The translations under genes were made by a program, and so were the position numbers. The notes beneath the pieces are model-generated. The model saw nothing but the letters and a program-made list of their open reading frames with translations, did not search any database and had not been told where the DNA came from. Positions 12,201 through 26,951 of a stretch of 64,000 bases of DNA are shown here, piece by piece (the stretch's first letter is position 1; every line of letters starts with the position of its first letter). The stretch is from Manis javanica (lineage: Eukaryota; Chordata; Mammalia; Pholidota; Manidae): positions 91,684,001 to 91,748,000 of the forward strand of contig NC_133157.1 of NCBI RefSeq assembly GCF_040802235.1, in the 5' to 3' direction.

Positions 12201-15200
12201 TGTCCCCACCTGTCTGATTTCCCAGGGATGCTGGGAGTGGGTGAAACATGAAAATGCCTAGAAGTTTAGCTGCCAGGATGAGTCCTGTGGGACCCGGTGG
12301 TGTGCTTTTCCTGAGCACCAGGAGTCTTCCAGAAGAGTCTGCAAGGGCCTCGGGCTGAGCCCGCCCTCTCGGAGGCATCTCAGTCACCCCACACTACTCT
12401 GCAGCTTAGGCTGCTCCCCAGCCTGTCCCACCGATGGCCAGCTGCCCCAACGCACTGGTGTCCCAGTGGACAAGCAAGGCTGTGCACCCCACCTGTCCTG
12501 TGTCATGGGTTTGCTACCATGGCTCTTAAGTAAACAGCACTTCTGCTAAATTTAGCCCAAGCTGTTGGCACCCAGCCTTCCATGGGTCAAGTGGACACAT
12601 TTCTTCCATATTATGCCATATCCCTAAAAATATCTGTCCCTCCTCTCACCTTCAGATGCTGTAGTAGCTCTCTCCCTCTGACCCCGATGCCACCTCCCCA
12701 CATTCCCCATCCCACAGCAGAGACCACGGCATCTGATCTGTGGTGCCTCTGTGCCAGGCACCCTTTGGCACCTCGCTCGGTCCCACAGACCCTGTCAGGA
12801 CATGCTGTCATCCAGTGCACAGTGGAGGGGAACCCTGAAGATGGCACGTGGGCGCTTCACCACAGGCCCGAGTATGCCAACTGGCCCAAGAGGCCTGGAG
12901 CACTACACTCTGTTTGCTTCCGATTTGGTGATTCAGTTCAGCTTCTGAACACGCGCCAGGAGCACAGTCTTTGCTTCATTTCACGTCCAGTGGTGGGAGG
13001 AAGCTTCCCCTCATGATTGCCTGGGGCACCTGAGTGATGTGCTTGCTGCAGCCAGCAAAGATGGGCAGCTCACCAAGCCATAGGCGGGCTCCGGGGCAGG
13101 GGCAGCAGGGCAAGCGCAGCCAAGACCAGCTCCAGGATTTGCCGAGGATGCGGCCAGAGCTACACAGAGCACTGCCTGGGGTGGCAGAGCCCAGCGCAAG
13201 GAAACAGCTGGCTCGTCCAGGCAGAAATCTACCCAGAAGCAGAAACGTGATTCAGAAGATCTACAGGACGCAAGTGATTGCGTCCAGGAAGCTTCCCCCA
13301 GAAGGGAGATGGAGGCACAGAAATCAGAGGCCAGTATGATCCAGAATTAGGAGCCAAGGAGTACGCTCCATGGGAACATCCAACTCAGTGCTGATGCTGT
13401 GGGTCAAAAGGAAGATAAAGAACAGGCCAGCATTGGGAAGGGGAGCTGGGGAGTGGTCCACTGGCAGCAGAGCACGGGGGCGGCATGCCCAGCCATGGGC
13501 TGCCCTGCAGACCCCTGGGGGCCTGCACTGATGAGAGAAGCCCCCTGCCTCTCTGTAAGGGACGGCTTGTCACAGGGCTGGCTGGACCCAGAGCTGCAGG
13601 GCTGAGCCGCGCCAGGGTGGTCTTGGCCCAGCGTGGTGCTCTTGGGAGGCGCAGGGCTCAGTGATGCCCCCTTTCACTGGCTTATCCTTGAGCCACCTTG
13701 GGGGATAGACAGACATTGGGGCCCAAGCAGCTGGCAGTCTGGTGCTGGACATGAGGCTGCCCCAGGGCCCTCGAGGTGGGGGCAGGAAGACTGGCTCTGA
13801 GGCAGGTTGGGGAACAAACCAGCCATTCACTGGATAATCCTGCCATTTCTCCGCATGACCCACGATCTCCAGGACTAAAAGTTCGTGGTCCTGAGGAATA
13901 ATTGAAGAAAGGATGGAAATGAACAGTATTTGTGGACCACTGCTGAGGTCTGTGGAAGTTGTAGGAAAAACAAGGTGACGCTCTGAACAGTCACCTCCCA
14001 ACCGTCGCCTTGGTGTGACAGGAATGGGACAGGGCGCAGAGAGACGGCAAGCCAGGAAGGCTGCCTCACTGCCGGGGCCTCCTTTTACTGGTCTTGTATT
14101 TACTATTTTCTCAAAAATAAGCACATAGTACTTCAATCTTCAAATAAAATCACATCTTAAGTCCAAAAACCCTCTAAAATTTATGCCAAGTGTGTCAAAG
14201 CTTTCCTCAGCTGCACTTGCCTTTAGCCCTGGGCTCTGTCGGGACAACGAGGAGACGCTCACACCCTCTTCTCTGCACAGTTTTAAACCCACCTTGAAGT
14301 GACCCACTTCAAGTGCACAGTAGCACTGGGCACCCCGGGGGGCTCAAGCCCCAGCAAGGTTTGGCCCTGTGAGCGCAGGCACGTGGGTGTGCTGCCCACT
14401 GGTGCTTCTGGCCTCCTCAGCTGCGAGGCTGCATTTCCCTGGGGCAAGGGTTTCCTCTGTGTAACCTCAGGGCTGTTACCAAATTTGGGACATTTAACAT
14501 TTTTGTGATGCTTTTATCTAATCTGCTGTCTGTGTTCTGAGTTCACCTGCTGCCTCACACTGTCGTGGGGGCATCTTTCCCCGGAAAAGCCACATGTCAC
14601 TCTGCATGGTCAGCTGTTCAGTCCCTAACAATCTGGAACATTCCATAGTCTTTCTCTGTTTTTCACGACATCGTTTTTCTGAAGCATACAGTCTCATGGC
14701 TTCATGGAAGGGCTGTCTGTCGGGGTTTGTCTGGTGTTCCTCCTGAAGAGATTGGGGTTCTCTGCCAGCTCACTTAAAGTAAAGGCAAAGACACTCAGTG
14801 CTGAAGCAAATGGTCCCAGTCCCAGGTTTTCTATATCACAAACCCTGTGCTCAGACTGGGGCCTGGTGGGGTAAAATTGCCCGAAATATCTATGGCTCTT
14901 TGTTTTCTCAGAAATGTCATATTTGGACTTTAAAAGAAAATCAGTTTTTCCTCTGACCCTTCCACACCAACAAAGGAACGTTCCTTGTGGTTACTTAAAA
15001 AAAAGGTGTGGCTTTGCGAGCCCCTCATGAAGTCTGGGGACCATGTCCTGTGGGGCAACAGCCTCTGGGACATACCCACCCCCTGCCTCCTTTCTAAAAT
15101 GTCACCCGGGCAGCCGCAAAGGCTGCCGAATCGCATTGCTATCATTTCCTCAGCAGAATCAATCACAGTGCGGTGTCCATGGTATTCAGCCCTGTTTGGA

Positions 15201-15739
15201 ATCATGGGTGATCCCAGCTGCCGCTTTTCCCATGGATGTGTCTCTGCGCCTTCCTAGAGGGTGAGGCCCAGGGACTGAAGCCTGGCCTGTGCGTGGCTTG
15301 CACCTGGGGCAGGTCCTGGCAGGTGAGTGCTGGGCTCCCTGACCCGCCGCGTCCCCTGGAGCCTACCTCCACCTGCGCCCAGCTCCTGTCAGTGACTCTG
15401 AACAAGAAACAGCCAAGAGTTGGCTGCATTCCTGGCTGGGGCCAGCTGTGCCTCTGAGCACCCTGGACGAGCCCACATGGGATGAGGGAAGAGCAGGGCC
15501 TCTGGGGTGTGGGCCCTGCCCTGCAGTCCCCCGCTGTCCCCATGATGCTCCAGGGAAGCAGGAAAGCAATGCGGGGCCCTGGGCTTGCTCTGAGCTATGT
15601 TTTGAAGCAGAACTCATGCCGCAGAAGCTTGAGAAGTATTTCTTAACCCCAGTAGGAGGAGTTGGGTCATTGGGTTAATAGCTTTTAAAGCCTCTTTCAT
15701 ATAAAAATGGTTTTCATCATAAAATCAGATCAAGTAACA

Positions 15740-15930
15740 TAAGTCACTTATTGAACATTTACAAAGCTCTTTACATGGATTTTTTAATTTCATCCAACAT
15801 AAGCCTGTGAGATAAGGCACTTTTATTATCATTGCTTTACAGCTGGGGTAACAGAGGCAGAAAGGAAAACACAGCCTCACCATTAATGGAATTTAAGCCA
15901 CAGGCCTGAGACTGGCCCTCCCAGCTACGG
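15740..15930 (-). repeat. MIR SINE, antisense
   Basis: Antisense MIR-like order: CTTATTGAACATTTACAAAG, TCTTTACATGG, GTGAGATAAGGCACTTTTAT, GCTTTACAGCTGGGGTAAC. Confidence 0.6.
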
Positions 15931-18900
15931 TGTGTGCAGCAGGCAGATCCGGCTCAGACAGGGCCCTGCGCCTGGCTCGGCGTGGAGCCTCTCGGGCCGC
16001 CTGCCGTCTACTGTTCTGTGGCAGGGGTCTGTGGAGGTCCCCAGCCATCTCCGAAATGGGGCTGTTTGCTTCCTTACTGCTGAGTTTCTGGGGCCTCTGC
16101 TCGTAGGTAACAACAAGCAGCTTGGGCCAGCTGTTTGGGCCCCTCCTTACCGGGCGCCGGTATTTGCAGGCGTGTTCTCCCAGCCACTTGTCCTCTCGGC
16201 AGGGTCCCTCACTGAGTGAAAGCCTATAATTTGATGGCATCCAGCTGATGGATTCTTCCTTTCCTTGTGGCACCTTGCTGTTGTTTCTAAAGGCACCGCC
16301 ATCCCGGGGTCAGCTGGGTGTCCCATGCGGTCTCTCCTAGGGTCTTGCGGTTCTGCACTTCACAGTTAAGTCCGCCGTCCTCTTTGAGTTATTTTTGCAA
16401 AGCACCTAAGGCGTGCGCCCAGATCCCATTCCTGCATGTGGACATCCGGTTGCTCAGCACCGTTTGCTGGAGAGACTGTCCTTCCTCTTCTGAGTCGCCT
16501 CTGCCCTTTGCCAAACACCAGGGACTCTGCTTGCAGGGCTCCTTCCGGGCATCGTGCCCTGCCCCATGGCATATCTGTCCTTCACCAACACAGCACAGAG
16601 CCCTGCCACCCACCTTGGGAGCCGCAACTCTGTGCCGCTGGCCCAAGCTGTGGGCAGCTGCCTGCCCTCTCTTGAAGACCCAAAAAGAGGGGTAGATTTT
16701 TCAGTCTGTTCCACCTTTTACAAGTTCTTAGGATGGAGGGCGACTTCCAAGCTCCTTACAGGTAGAACTAACCAACTCTGCTTAAAGAAAAAAACTGAAA
16801 GAGAAGAAAAGCTGGTGTCTCACAGGATCCAGTTCCAGTTGACTGCGGCTCAGCCCTGTGGCTTCGCACTTCCTGGGCTCAGGCCCGGGTATGGGGGCAC
16901 AGTGGTAACACCCACCTGCTCCCCTCACGAGGCCTTCTGGAGCAGTGGGAGGTGCGCCCATGTGTTGGGTCCTGAGTATTGTTAGTCTCCTGCACACACT
17001 GGTGAGGCTAGGTGGGTCTTCAAGATATTTTGCTGATAACTTGCAAGAGGAGGAATTCAACCTGTTCATATTTTCATGACACGCTGCATGAGCTCAGTCC
17101 TGCATCCTGACAGGTCTCTAGCTTTATGTCTGGGGAAGGGCTTTGGGGCTGGCGGTGTCCTCAGGAAATACCTGGGCCTCCTACTGCATTCCCAAGGAAA
17201 CAGGCAGTGGTTTCCAACAGCCTCTAAAACATTTGCCTTAACACAGAGCCTCAGCCTTCCACGTTTTCAGGAGAGAGCAGATACCTCCTTACCTGAGCAG
17301 TCTGACAGGTGCCTCGTTGGATGGTGGGTCCTGGCACCCAACATCCTGTTGCAGCCCCACTCAGGAGCTACCAGAAGGCAGTGGCCCGATCTGGGCACAT
17401 GGCAGGGGTCAGCAGCACGGTCGCCTACACGGGAGCCACAGAGAAGGCTGAAACCTGAGGAGGGAGCCCCCTGGCACTGCCCTGGAGCAGGGAGTCAGGA
17501 GAAGCAAAGGTCACTCGGTACTCACATCGCCTCTGCGCAGAGCCTGGATGTCCTGCCCTCTGGCCAGCATCTTCCCAAGCTTCCTGGCCACTAGCCCCTC
17601 CCTGGTCTTCACCCACCAAGGGTTCCCGAGGTCTGCACCACATTCCTTTCCCGCTCCTGCTTCTGTCTCCACCATTTGGGCTTAATTCTGTTAGAAGCAA
17701 TGTTAGCGCTTACTCGTTCATTTTGGACTGTGCCCTGAGGACAGGGGCCGGGCCTTCTCCTTCAGCTGGGACCCCCTCTGAGACAGAGGCTGTCTGAGAA
17801 GTCCAGGTCTGTCCCTCAGCACTGGTGTGAAGTGGCATTGGTAATGGCTGGACTGTCCCTGCTGGGAGCGCTTGGAGTGAGCCGACGTGATGCACAGGCA
17901 GAAGGCTCAGCAGGTTCTCACACCAGCTGAAGGCAGGGCCCGGCTCAACCAGAGCTTCCTGAGATCCTGCTGGGCTGAGTCATGGATCTCTGGTTTAGCC
18001 AAGGGACTTTTAACTTCTTAAAATTAAAATCCACAGTTAGAAATGCATTTTCCCCTGTGACCAACACCAATAGTTCAAATACCATATTTTCTGTGCCACC
18101 CTTCTTTAGATGGTGGTTGTTACCATTACTTTGATTGCCTAACCCACTAACGGTGCCCTCTGCCGTGGCCGCTCCGGGGCACACGTCCGTTCATGGGAAG
18201 CTGGAGCTGGGAGAGGTTTAGGTGTCTGCTTGTCCCACATGCTTGGGCTGAAGAAGCAGCCTGCAGGGACAAGCTGGCAGGAGGGGGCCCGCAGGCCACT
18301 CTCTGGGACAACTGTTGACCCCGGGCAGGATGCCAACAGAGGCCTGGCCCACATGGGGTTTCCCCATCCAACTCAAGTGACTCAGTGGACCATCCCTCCC
18401 CCTTGCTGCACACCATGTGGCTCAGCAGCCACGCCGGCTTCTGGAAGTGCTGGAAAGTGGAAGTGTTCCCAGGCCGTTCGCCTTACATCCTGCTTTGGTA
18501 ACAATGGCCACACACCCTGAAGTCCCTTTACAAGTAAATCGAAGTCTCCAACTTGTGACCATAGCACGTGACTCTGTGGAAGCATCACATCTGGTAAAAT
18601 CTCATGTCAACAGGAACCTTGACAGACTTGCATCTGCAGGGTACCTGGGTCCCCTTGTCACACTACCTACAGTGTCATGGTGACCCCTTAGGAACCAGTT
18701 AGTGTCTGCAGTCCTTGCTGTGTGAGCAGACAGCGTGCCGGGGTTGCCCCCCACCTCGGGCCTTGGGAGCAAACACCTCCTTGGCTGGGAGCCCCTCTGG
18801 CACCTTGCCCCTCCCACATGACGCTGCCGCTGCCGAGGGAGCATCCCATGGGGCCTGATGCTTACTCAGTTTTGGGACTTGCTTTAAGAAAAAGAATGCA

Positions 18901-20199
18901 ACATTAAAAATACAAAATTCATATGAACGCAAATTTTTATTCAGGATAGAAAGTGAAATTCCAGGTTATGGAGTATGGGACACTGAGGGCCTCTTCCCAT
19001 GAGACCTTCAGGTGGAAATGCCGCCTGCCCCAAAGCTCCCTGCACTCACAGGGGCCCTGAACCCTCACCCTCATCAGCTCATGATCCGTCCTTCCTAGAC
19101 TCCTGAGGAAACTGAGGCCTGGCACAGTCCGGGGCCTGGCCCCTGCCTCTCAACCGGCATCTTGTTTTGGGCTATTTGTTCCTATCACACTTGCAACAAG
19201 AATTCATGTCTTGGGTGAGTCACGTAGTTTAAGAATAGGAAATGCATTACATCTGTTTTCTGGAAGGAAGAACCAGGCCAGGCACACCGCCTGATGGACC
19301 CACTGTGGCTCAGCCACCTGGCCGACTGGCTTGGTGGGTTACTTGCTCAGGGACAGCAGGGCTTGAATCATCTAGAGGCTTTCCTTGGGACAGCAGCACC
19401 TCATCCACACGCTGGCAGGGCCCTGCTGCTCCCAGCTCCCGTCCACGGCCAGAGAGTACAGTCCTCAAGAGGGGAGGGTGCTGTGCCGGCCTGGCCCCGT
19501 CAGTCTTGGGAAAACCTGGAGGTGTGCAAGAATCAGGGTCCGAGAGATGTCGCATCCCTGAGACGGGGACCAGCATTTAAATTGTGCTGGAGAAGTGCCT
19601 TGTCTCCAGGCAAAGTGACAGCAGCCGCAGCACAAACACGAGCAGGCCTTCGCTCTGCGCGAGGCTCAGCACCTTTTAGTGACTTCAGGCTCGCCTGCTG
19701 GCAGGGACTTGAAAACTGCACTGGGGTCGGAAATGGGGTCTGTCCCCCATTATTCAGATTTTTCTCCTGCCTGGGCAGATGCTTCTGCTTCCCCATTTCA
19801 GGCCCAGAACGCTCCTCTTAGGTTCTTTCCAGCCTTTTACCGTTGTGGGGCTGCCAGATGAGTCCTGATCACACTCGTGTGGTGGCTTCATGGATTGTCT
19901 CCACTGCCTTCTCTTTTCCAGGAATGAAACACTCCTTCCTTATCCACAGGTCACAGTTTAGCTTTCATTTCCCATGGGGAAAAACCTCTTTTCCATGTTT
20001 TTTGTGTCTGTTATATTGACCCATACATAAAAAAGTATCTTGTGGGTTTATTAGAAATCTGACCACTTACTAATTCCCTATTTTGCAAACCTTTGTTGAG
20101 CACTTACTACATGCTAGCACTGACAGGGCATTTCTGATATACATCAGAAAATAAAAAACCACAAGCCCATGTCCCCCTGAAGCATCTACCTTTTTGTGC

Positions 20200-20520
20200 T
20201 TTTATCATTGCCTCCTTCTTGCTTTACTTGGCTTGTTTTATTATTTTTCTGGCTTCTTTAGTTGAGTGTTTTTTTTAATTTATTTACAAAGGTATTTAAG
20301 GCTATGATTATGTTTCTGATTATAATTGTGACACGTTTATTTTCAAATTTCCTATTTTTTAATTCTTAAAGTGAATTTACTGTTTTTCTAGTATTAATTT
20401 TATTCTTTAAGATTTATTTAGGAAATAAGTTGGATATTCATCACTTGCATGGCTTTTTCAATTTTACAGGCATTTGTATCATATCCTATGAACTTTAAAG
20501 ACCTAGGACTTTATATTTGA
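20200..20520 (-). mobile_element. L1 ORF2 fragment, antisense
   Basis: The words TTTAGTTGAGTG, AATTTATTTACAAAGG and TATTTAAGGCTATGATT follow the order of antisense L1 ORF2. Fragment, no frame. Confidence 0.55.
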
Positions 20521-21709
20521 CTGTCTGTGTCTGTTCTGCCTGCATGTGCTCTTTTTTCTACCAGCGAATCATTCATTCACCCAACAACTATTCAATGATT
20601 CCCTGCTATGCGCTGGGCACCGTAACTCTGCTCTTTGTGGCTGCTTTTCATGCACAACGAATGCCAATTTACCAGCACTTCTCTCACAACTCTTCAGTCT
20701 GAGTCTAAAGTTAGGAGGGAAAACCCCTCCCACCTACTCCCGTGTGACCAGTCTTTCTAATACGTAAGGTTGCTTCTTGCTGGCTGACCTCTGACAAGGA
20801 GGAGTTCTGGGCCTGGGTCAAAGTTGAGTGGGGGTAGGTCTGATCTCTAAGAGCATCTGGGAATCATCAAGAATAAAATGCAGTTTTCACAGCAAAGATC
20901 AGCCCAAGGGTCTCAGAGACCCTCAGAACCAAGTATTTACTCTGAAGGCCCCTTTCTGAGGGGCCCAGGCAGAGGACCTGACAGGAGCCCCCAGGAAGGA
21001 AGCCAGGGTGGAGGCAGAGTCTGGGAAGGTTCTGGAGTCTAGAGACAGAGGCCACATTGACCCTCTGTGCAGCACTCAGAGCCCTTACCTGATTGAGCCA
21101 CTTCTAATGAAAACAGGCTTAATCCTGCATCAGAGATGGGACCCAAACCTGGTTTTCTGGGGCTGTGTTCCAAATGGCAGTCTTGCGCTGCAGTTCTGTC
21201 CACGTAGGTGGGGGCACAGGAGATTGGATGCCCTCCAGGGAAGCACTAAGCATTGCTCATTGTCCTCCAACAGAAACCCCTGATGGCTTCCCCGTCATCT
21301 GCCTCATTCTCTAAGCGGCCACTAGAGGACCCTGTTAAGCCCTGCGGATCGTTCTGCATCCCCTGGCAGGTCTCTCCAGCCCTGGTTCTGGTGCCAGTCC
21401 ATCATTGCTAGCAGCTGTTCCGTGTTCTGTTCTGAAAAGAGCTTGCTTCCCACTGCTGCCTTTGACTTGAGGCTTCTAATTCATCCTGGAATCGGCTCTG
21501 CTTCACAAAGGCTCTGATGGAGGCACTTTGCAGGTGACCGAATCAAGCCTTCTTAAATGATTAAAAACATAGGATGTATAAAATCTAAACCAGCTTCAAG
21601 CAAAGTAATATCAATTGAAATGTGGATATTCCTTTTCATTCAGTGGACACAAAAACAGAACATACTGATCGTGATTCCCAGCTCATGTGTTGTCCTGGGT
21701 GGTTAGCCC

Positions 21710-21850
21710 CCAAAGCAGAGTCCCTGTGGTGAAACACTTGAGTTCCTCATGGGCAGAGCCATATCTCACTCACCCTTCTAGGCATTTCACACCGTGTCGG
21801 GGCCCAATTAAGTGCTCAGTGAATCTGTACAAGTTAAATTAACCAGTGAT
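21710..21850 (+). repeat. L2 3' end, partial
   Basis: TTCCTCATGGGCAGAGCCAT, TCTAGGCATTTCACACCGTG and AAGTGCTCAGTGAATCTGTA resemble the L2 tail (GGGCAGGGAC... GTGCTCAATAAA). Confidence 0.45.
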
Positions 21851-24800
21851 ACCCAACATGGTCGGCATGAAATAAAAATCTAATATAAAAATCACGGGTA
21901 AAATTCCCACTAAAAATCAACCAGAATGTTAAATAAACTGTAATGATGACATTTTAAATTGAATAGCTGGGAGTTCAAGAAAATAAGAAAATCTCAGTAA
22001 AAGAGCTGAGACCCAGGCCCCAGGCTGTGGGGGCAGCTGGCTCCTGGGGCATCTGCCAGGCCAGAAATGGGGAGCCCTGGTGAGCGGCCTCCTGGAGCAG
22101 AAGAGCTGGGTGGCTGGAGCTGGGAGCTGGTCCAGACATGGCCAGCGACGTGACAAGCTTTCCTTATCCCCCTTTGCTTTCCGTGAGGAGAATTTAAAAA
22201 TCTGTCACCAGGGGCATGACTTCCTGCAAGCTGGGTTCCCTGCTTATGTCACCTGCATGGTAGGGAGCCTCTGAGATGAGACACTGTGAAGCATTCCTGA
22301 ATTGCAACACTGGGGGTGCCTGGCAGAAGCAAGCACCAGTTCTGGAAGGAAACGTCTCTGCCCTTGTCCCACGAATTTCCACAGATCAGCTTCAAGAGGC
22401 GCTCACGCACAAAGGCACCAACTACACCAAGAAAAAGCCCCTGTGAACAAAGTCAGCAGATGACAAACAGTGAAGCTGCACCCTTGAAACTTCAGATAAT
22501 GGAGTCATCAGGCACTGAATACAGGTAAGTGCATTCAAAATGTGTTTTTTTTGAAAAAGAGGAAATTGAAAATATGAGCCAGAAACAAAATACTGTACAA
22601 AGGACCTTATCTGGGAAAAAATAAACCTGAAAAATGAAAATAAGGAGATACATTAAAGAGCAAATCAGATACAGATGAAAAGAGCACTCTGGGATGGGAA
22701 CGATCAGATACCGAGAAACTACCAGAAAGAAGGAAGAAAGCAGAGAAAGGAAAGAAGGTGGCAGGGGCTTTCTGGGCCAAGAGGAGGCCGTTGTCCACCC
22801 AGAGCGCCCCCACTGAGCCCCACCCAGGAATGAAGAGAAAGAGACGTCTTCAGAAAACTAAGAACTGACAGCCCCCAGGCCTCATCTGCAAAGCCTGAGG
22901 AGGATGCTTCTGGGGAGTTAAGGAAGAATGTGAGCAAAAAAAGGCAAACCCAAGGAAACCTAGGACAGCCTGACCATTCAGGCAGTAGTAAAATGTAGGG
23001 GGTCCTAAAAACTAAGGTAAGGCAAATCCTGGACAGCAGATACCACCACGGATGGAGGGTGACGGAAGTCACCTGAGCTCTTATGCAGAATGAAACTTTC
23101 TCCTTCAAATCGTTGTGCTGGCAGCTCACGCTGCTTACACACACATGTGGACACGTCCAGGCCCATGGAGTGCCACCCACCCCGGGAGGCGGTTCCTGGG
23201 GCCTTTCGCTTGGCCGTTTTCAGCTGCAGTTCGGGCTTGCTGTCAGGAGGTGTATTAGATTCATTTTATGTCTATTATGTCGTTTTCTGTGCTTTGGGTA
23301 GGACTGATGCATTTCATTTTCCAACAGTTCAACTGAACTCTCATCTCAAGGTGAACTAATGGAAGCTGCTCCAAATGCCCAGTCCTGTTTATAATCCCTC
23401 AACCAGAAAAGGAAATAGAAAATGGAAGAAAACCTGAAAGTAAAGTTTTTGAGGACATTTTCAGAACCTGAGCATATCGTCTGCTCTCTCCTTGAAACCG
23501 AGTCACAGAGCCACAGTCACAGAGCCCTGCATCTTGACGCGTAACAGGATGACAAGCTTCCACATGACCTTACTTCTTGAGCCTTGGAAAGAAGTCACCT
23601 CAGTGGCAGGTTTTCTGTTTTTCACCCTAAGGTCAGCAGTAACCTTTCAGAGCTCCTGCCGCCCTCACCAATTATGACCCGGAATTAATGGAGAGAATAG
23701 AGAGAGTGGACTGTGCAGGACTCTCTCCCTGAACTGAAATGCTGTCTGTTTCCCACCGCAGGAAGGGTGGTCCCAGGGACAGCAGAGATTGGGTCCAGAT
23801 ATCCCCAGTGGACAGGCCATTCACACCTGGTTGCTGACAGGCTCTGCAAACTTACACGTCTGCAGGAAAGGGATAGTCCTGACGACCGGGATGGAAGTCC
23901 TCGATCCGGGTCAGATGCCAGGCTGCTCACTGTGTTCAGTGACCAGTTGTTGGCTCAGTGTTTGGGGACTGCAGCTTGCTCCTGGGGTGGGCTGCTCAGC
24001 AAGAGGGTCTGCGGTGAAGACTGGCAGCACAGCGTCCACCCACTCAGCCATAAAGTCACTCAGGGACAGGGCAGAGCTGTGGCTTCTATAGGCGATGTGA
24101 GAGCGCTGAGTTCCTGAGATCATCTTTGCCCCTCACGGGGCCCCCTCAGCTAATGGACTTGGGGAGGGACCTCAAGGCCATGCCATTTCTTTCACAGGCA
24201 GATGGAGACGCCCTGGTCAGCATGGGCTCACCTTCCTTCTGGGTGTGTGGCCGTTATGGGGTTGTTCTTTTCCCTGTGTGAGTCTCCATGTTGCCAGTGT
24301 TCTTGTTGAGCCTGGTATCTGCTTTTTGGAAGCAATGTCAGGAGCATGGAGGTGCGCACTGAGCGAGGCTTCGGGCCAAGCAGAGCCATCCTGCCTGCCT
24401 GCTCGGGAGGTCAGGGCAGCAGAGGTGGAAGCCCTTTGAGGCCCAGTCATGCTGTGACTGCCACTTCTTACCCATCATGCCTCTGGGGCTGCCCCACACC
24501 TTCACCTCCCTTTCCGCGCCCAGGGGCGCGGCATGCGAATAGACCCTGGACAGCAAGGCAAGGACTTCCAAACAGGTCGAGGCATCCACTCAGTCTCCCT
24601 CTGAGTGGGAGTGAAAAACAAATCATGTGCGGCTCTGTGGGTGGGCAGTCAGGGCTCGGGCTGCAGTGCCAGCAGAGCTTTCTGCCCTGATGTAGGCTCT
24701 CACCATCCGCTTTGTCCAGCGTGGCAGCTGCCGGCCACACGTGGCTCTGACACTTGAACTGTGGCCAGTGGAACTGAGTAACTGAAGCTAAAATTTTAAT

Positions 24801-25689
24801 TTAGACTTAAGTACCATGTCTGGCAAGAAGCACTGTGAGCAGGACAGGTGCAGACTCCTTGAAATTTACCCCGGGGCTGTGCTGTCCCTGTGCAGGTGTA
24901 ACAGAGAGACTCGCTCCAGTGTCGTATTGAACGTTAGTTTGCCAGGTCAGGATCCATGCTAACCTGGATTACCTGGTCATGCTAATTAATTTAATTTTCT
25001 CATTAATATTGGTCATAGGCTCATTATTTCCCCCAAATGTCATTGTTTGTTTCTAAAATACACTAGCCCACTATCAGCCTTCACAATCAGTGGTAAATAG
25101 AGGAAGCTTTCCTCGAAGTGTCATCACCTTGATCGTGAAGAACAGTTCAGGGAGAGGGCGGTGGTGCCTTGCCGATAGGCCTGTCCAGATGCACGGGAGC
25201 AGGGCCTGCCCTGCACGCCCCCTCAGTGGGGCTGCCTCCCCTGACCCAGCTGGGTCTGCGGGCTCTGCTCCAAGCTGGGATCTCGGCTCTGCCTCGGTTT
25301 GGGCGCACACACCTCTGCCCCACCACTTCCCCGAAGGGGCTGGGACTCACCTGTCTGAGAGTCAGGTTAGAGATACCCCAGGAACAGTGAGCACTGTCTC
25401 CTGGTCCTCCACTCTGCGTGGCCCAGTGCTGTGTAAACAGCTAGACCAGGATGTATATGCAAAACTGACTGGCCCTGCAGTTTCTGTGTTTCTCACAGGG
25501 ACAAGCTTGCAGCTTCAGCCTCAGAACAATGGTCAGAGAAGGTGGGGGTGCCTTAAACATGACTCCCTGCTCCAGAGTTCCAACCCCAGGGGTCCCCAAG
25601 TGAGAATTCATCTGGGACAGGGTGGGGGTTGCCGGAAGAGGGCAACAGGACCCTCTGATCTTCTGGGACCACCCTGAGTAGGCAGACCT

Positions 25690-25960
25690 GGGTCCCAGGA
25701 TTCCTACAACTCAAATGTAAATAGGGTAACTTGGTCCAAGTAATGATTAAGTGGTAATGTTATCGTTAAGAGCAAAACTAATAAGGCAAGCTAGGGCATG
25801 CAGGCAATGGTTTTGCAAGGTGTCTGCTGACAGGTAGTAACCGCCCTAGTGGGGGTGAGCATCTAATAATGTTGGGGAACTGCCAGCACTATGTTGTGCA
25901 CTTGAGGCCAGTACAACATTGTACATCAACTACACTTCAGTAAAAATCACATCAGAAAGA
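25690..25960 (+). mobile_element. Old L1 3' end
   Basis: Ends with ACAACATTGTACATCAACTA then CACTTCAGTAAAAA, the familiar 3' terminus of mammalian L1 families. The 5' boundary is uncertain. Confidence 0.5.
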
Positions 25961-26853
25961 GCCAATAAGCAAGCTAATAAGTAGAAGCATAGAGCTTTTT
26001 GTTTTGCTTTGAGTTTTTATTATAAAATGACAGTGAGGTTTAGTAACATACAGATTTGTCAGGACTCATTTGCAAGACAAAATTCACTGTGTAATAACAT
26101 GTGGGTTATTTTTCTCTTTGTTTTATAAGGATTAGATAGCTCCATCAATAAAAATGAAAGCCAGGAAACAGCCCATGGGAACCAGGAATAAATTATGCCT
26201 CTTTGCAGCTGTCACTTGGTTTCCCATGACCGATGTTGACCCCCTTCTTCCAGCGCAGGACCCCTTGTGTTAGTGCCCCCAGAGGCCCCGTCGGGGTGCT
26301 TCCCACTAGCCCTCTCCTGCTCCTCGTGATTTCATGGAGTTCAAGAGCACCAAGCCAAGAAGCCCACCAAACTAAAAAATGCGAGTAATACTAAATTACA
26401 AGGAACTGCGGCTCAGCCTCTGGTTCTACGTTAGAAGGTACCCTTTGTCTGAGCATGGGCCGTGAGTGTACAGAGTCATGTGGGTTTTTCAGTATATTCA
26501 GACGTGTGTGGCCACATGAGCTTTTCCGCTGACCCACCACCCCGGAGGGCTGAGCGCACCTAACCCGGTGCTTCAGGGAGTGGCAGGTCCTGTTCCCTCC
26601 AGACAGATTGCTTTATGGGGACATCCAAAGTCATTCACAATGAATCATAAGAAAACAGTGGTCATTTAAAGACATGAATGTGATCTTTTGGTTCACAGTG
26701 GAGGCAGAACCCCAAAACCATGCTCTTCCGTGTGTTCCTGGCAATCAGCAGCCCAAAGTGTTGGTGAGGGATGCACCTTGGGTCTGGGGACTGCCCAGAT
26801 CCTTTGTCCCGTGCTGGCCACCAAGAGCTCACAGATGCTTTCCTTCTTTGTAG

Positions 26854-26951
26854 ATCATGTTTTACGTGCTGGTGAAGGCCACATACACCCTGAGCTACAG
26901 CGTCTCTCTGATTTCCCTTACAACCGGAAGTATAATTCTCTGCCTCTTCAG
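26854..26951 (+). CDS. VIPR2: VIPR2 exon 5 (TM1)
   Basis: 98 bp between TTCTTTGTAG and CAG|GTAAGT. It encodes IMFYVLVKATYTLSYSVSLI followed by SLTTGSIILCLF, the first membrane helix. Human has YTLGYS where this copy has YTLSYS, so a Gly widely conserved in class B TM1 is Ser here. No frame damage. Confidence 0.92.

Larger units (their letters stand above)
7667..26853 (+). other. VIPR2 intron 4 (19.2 kb)
   Basis: A long intron with a 16-bp minisatellite at 8539-8604, MIR remnants near 9120 and 15740, an antisense L1 fragment at about 20200-20520, an L2-like tail near 21710 and an old L1 3' end near 25690-25960. The rest holds no supported gene; open frames here lack known motifs and splice context. 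Confidence 0.6.
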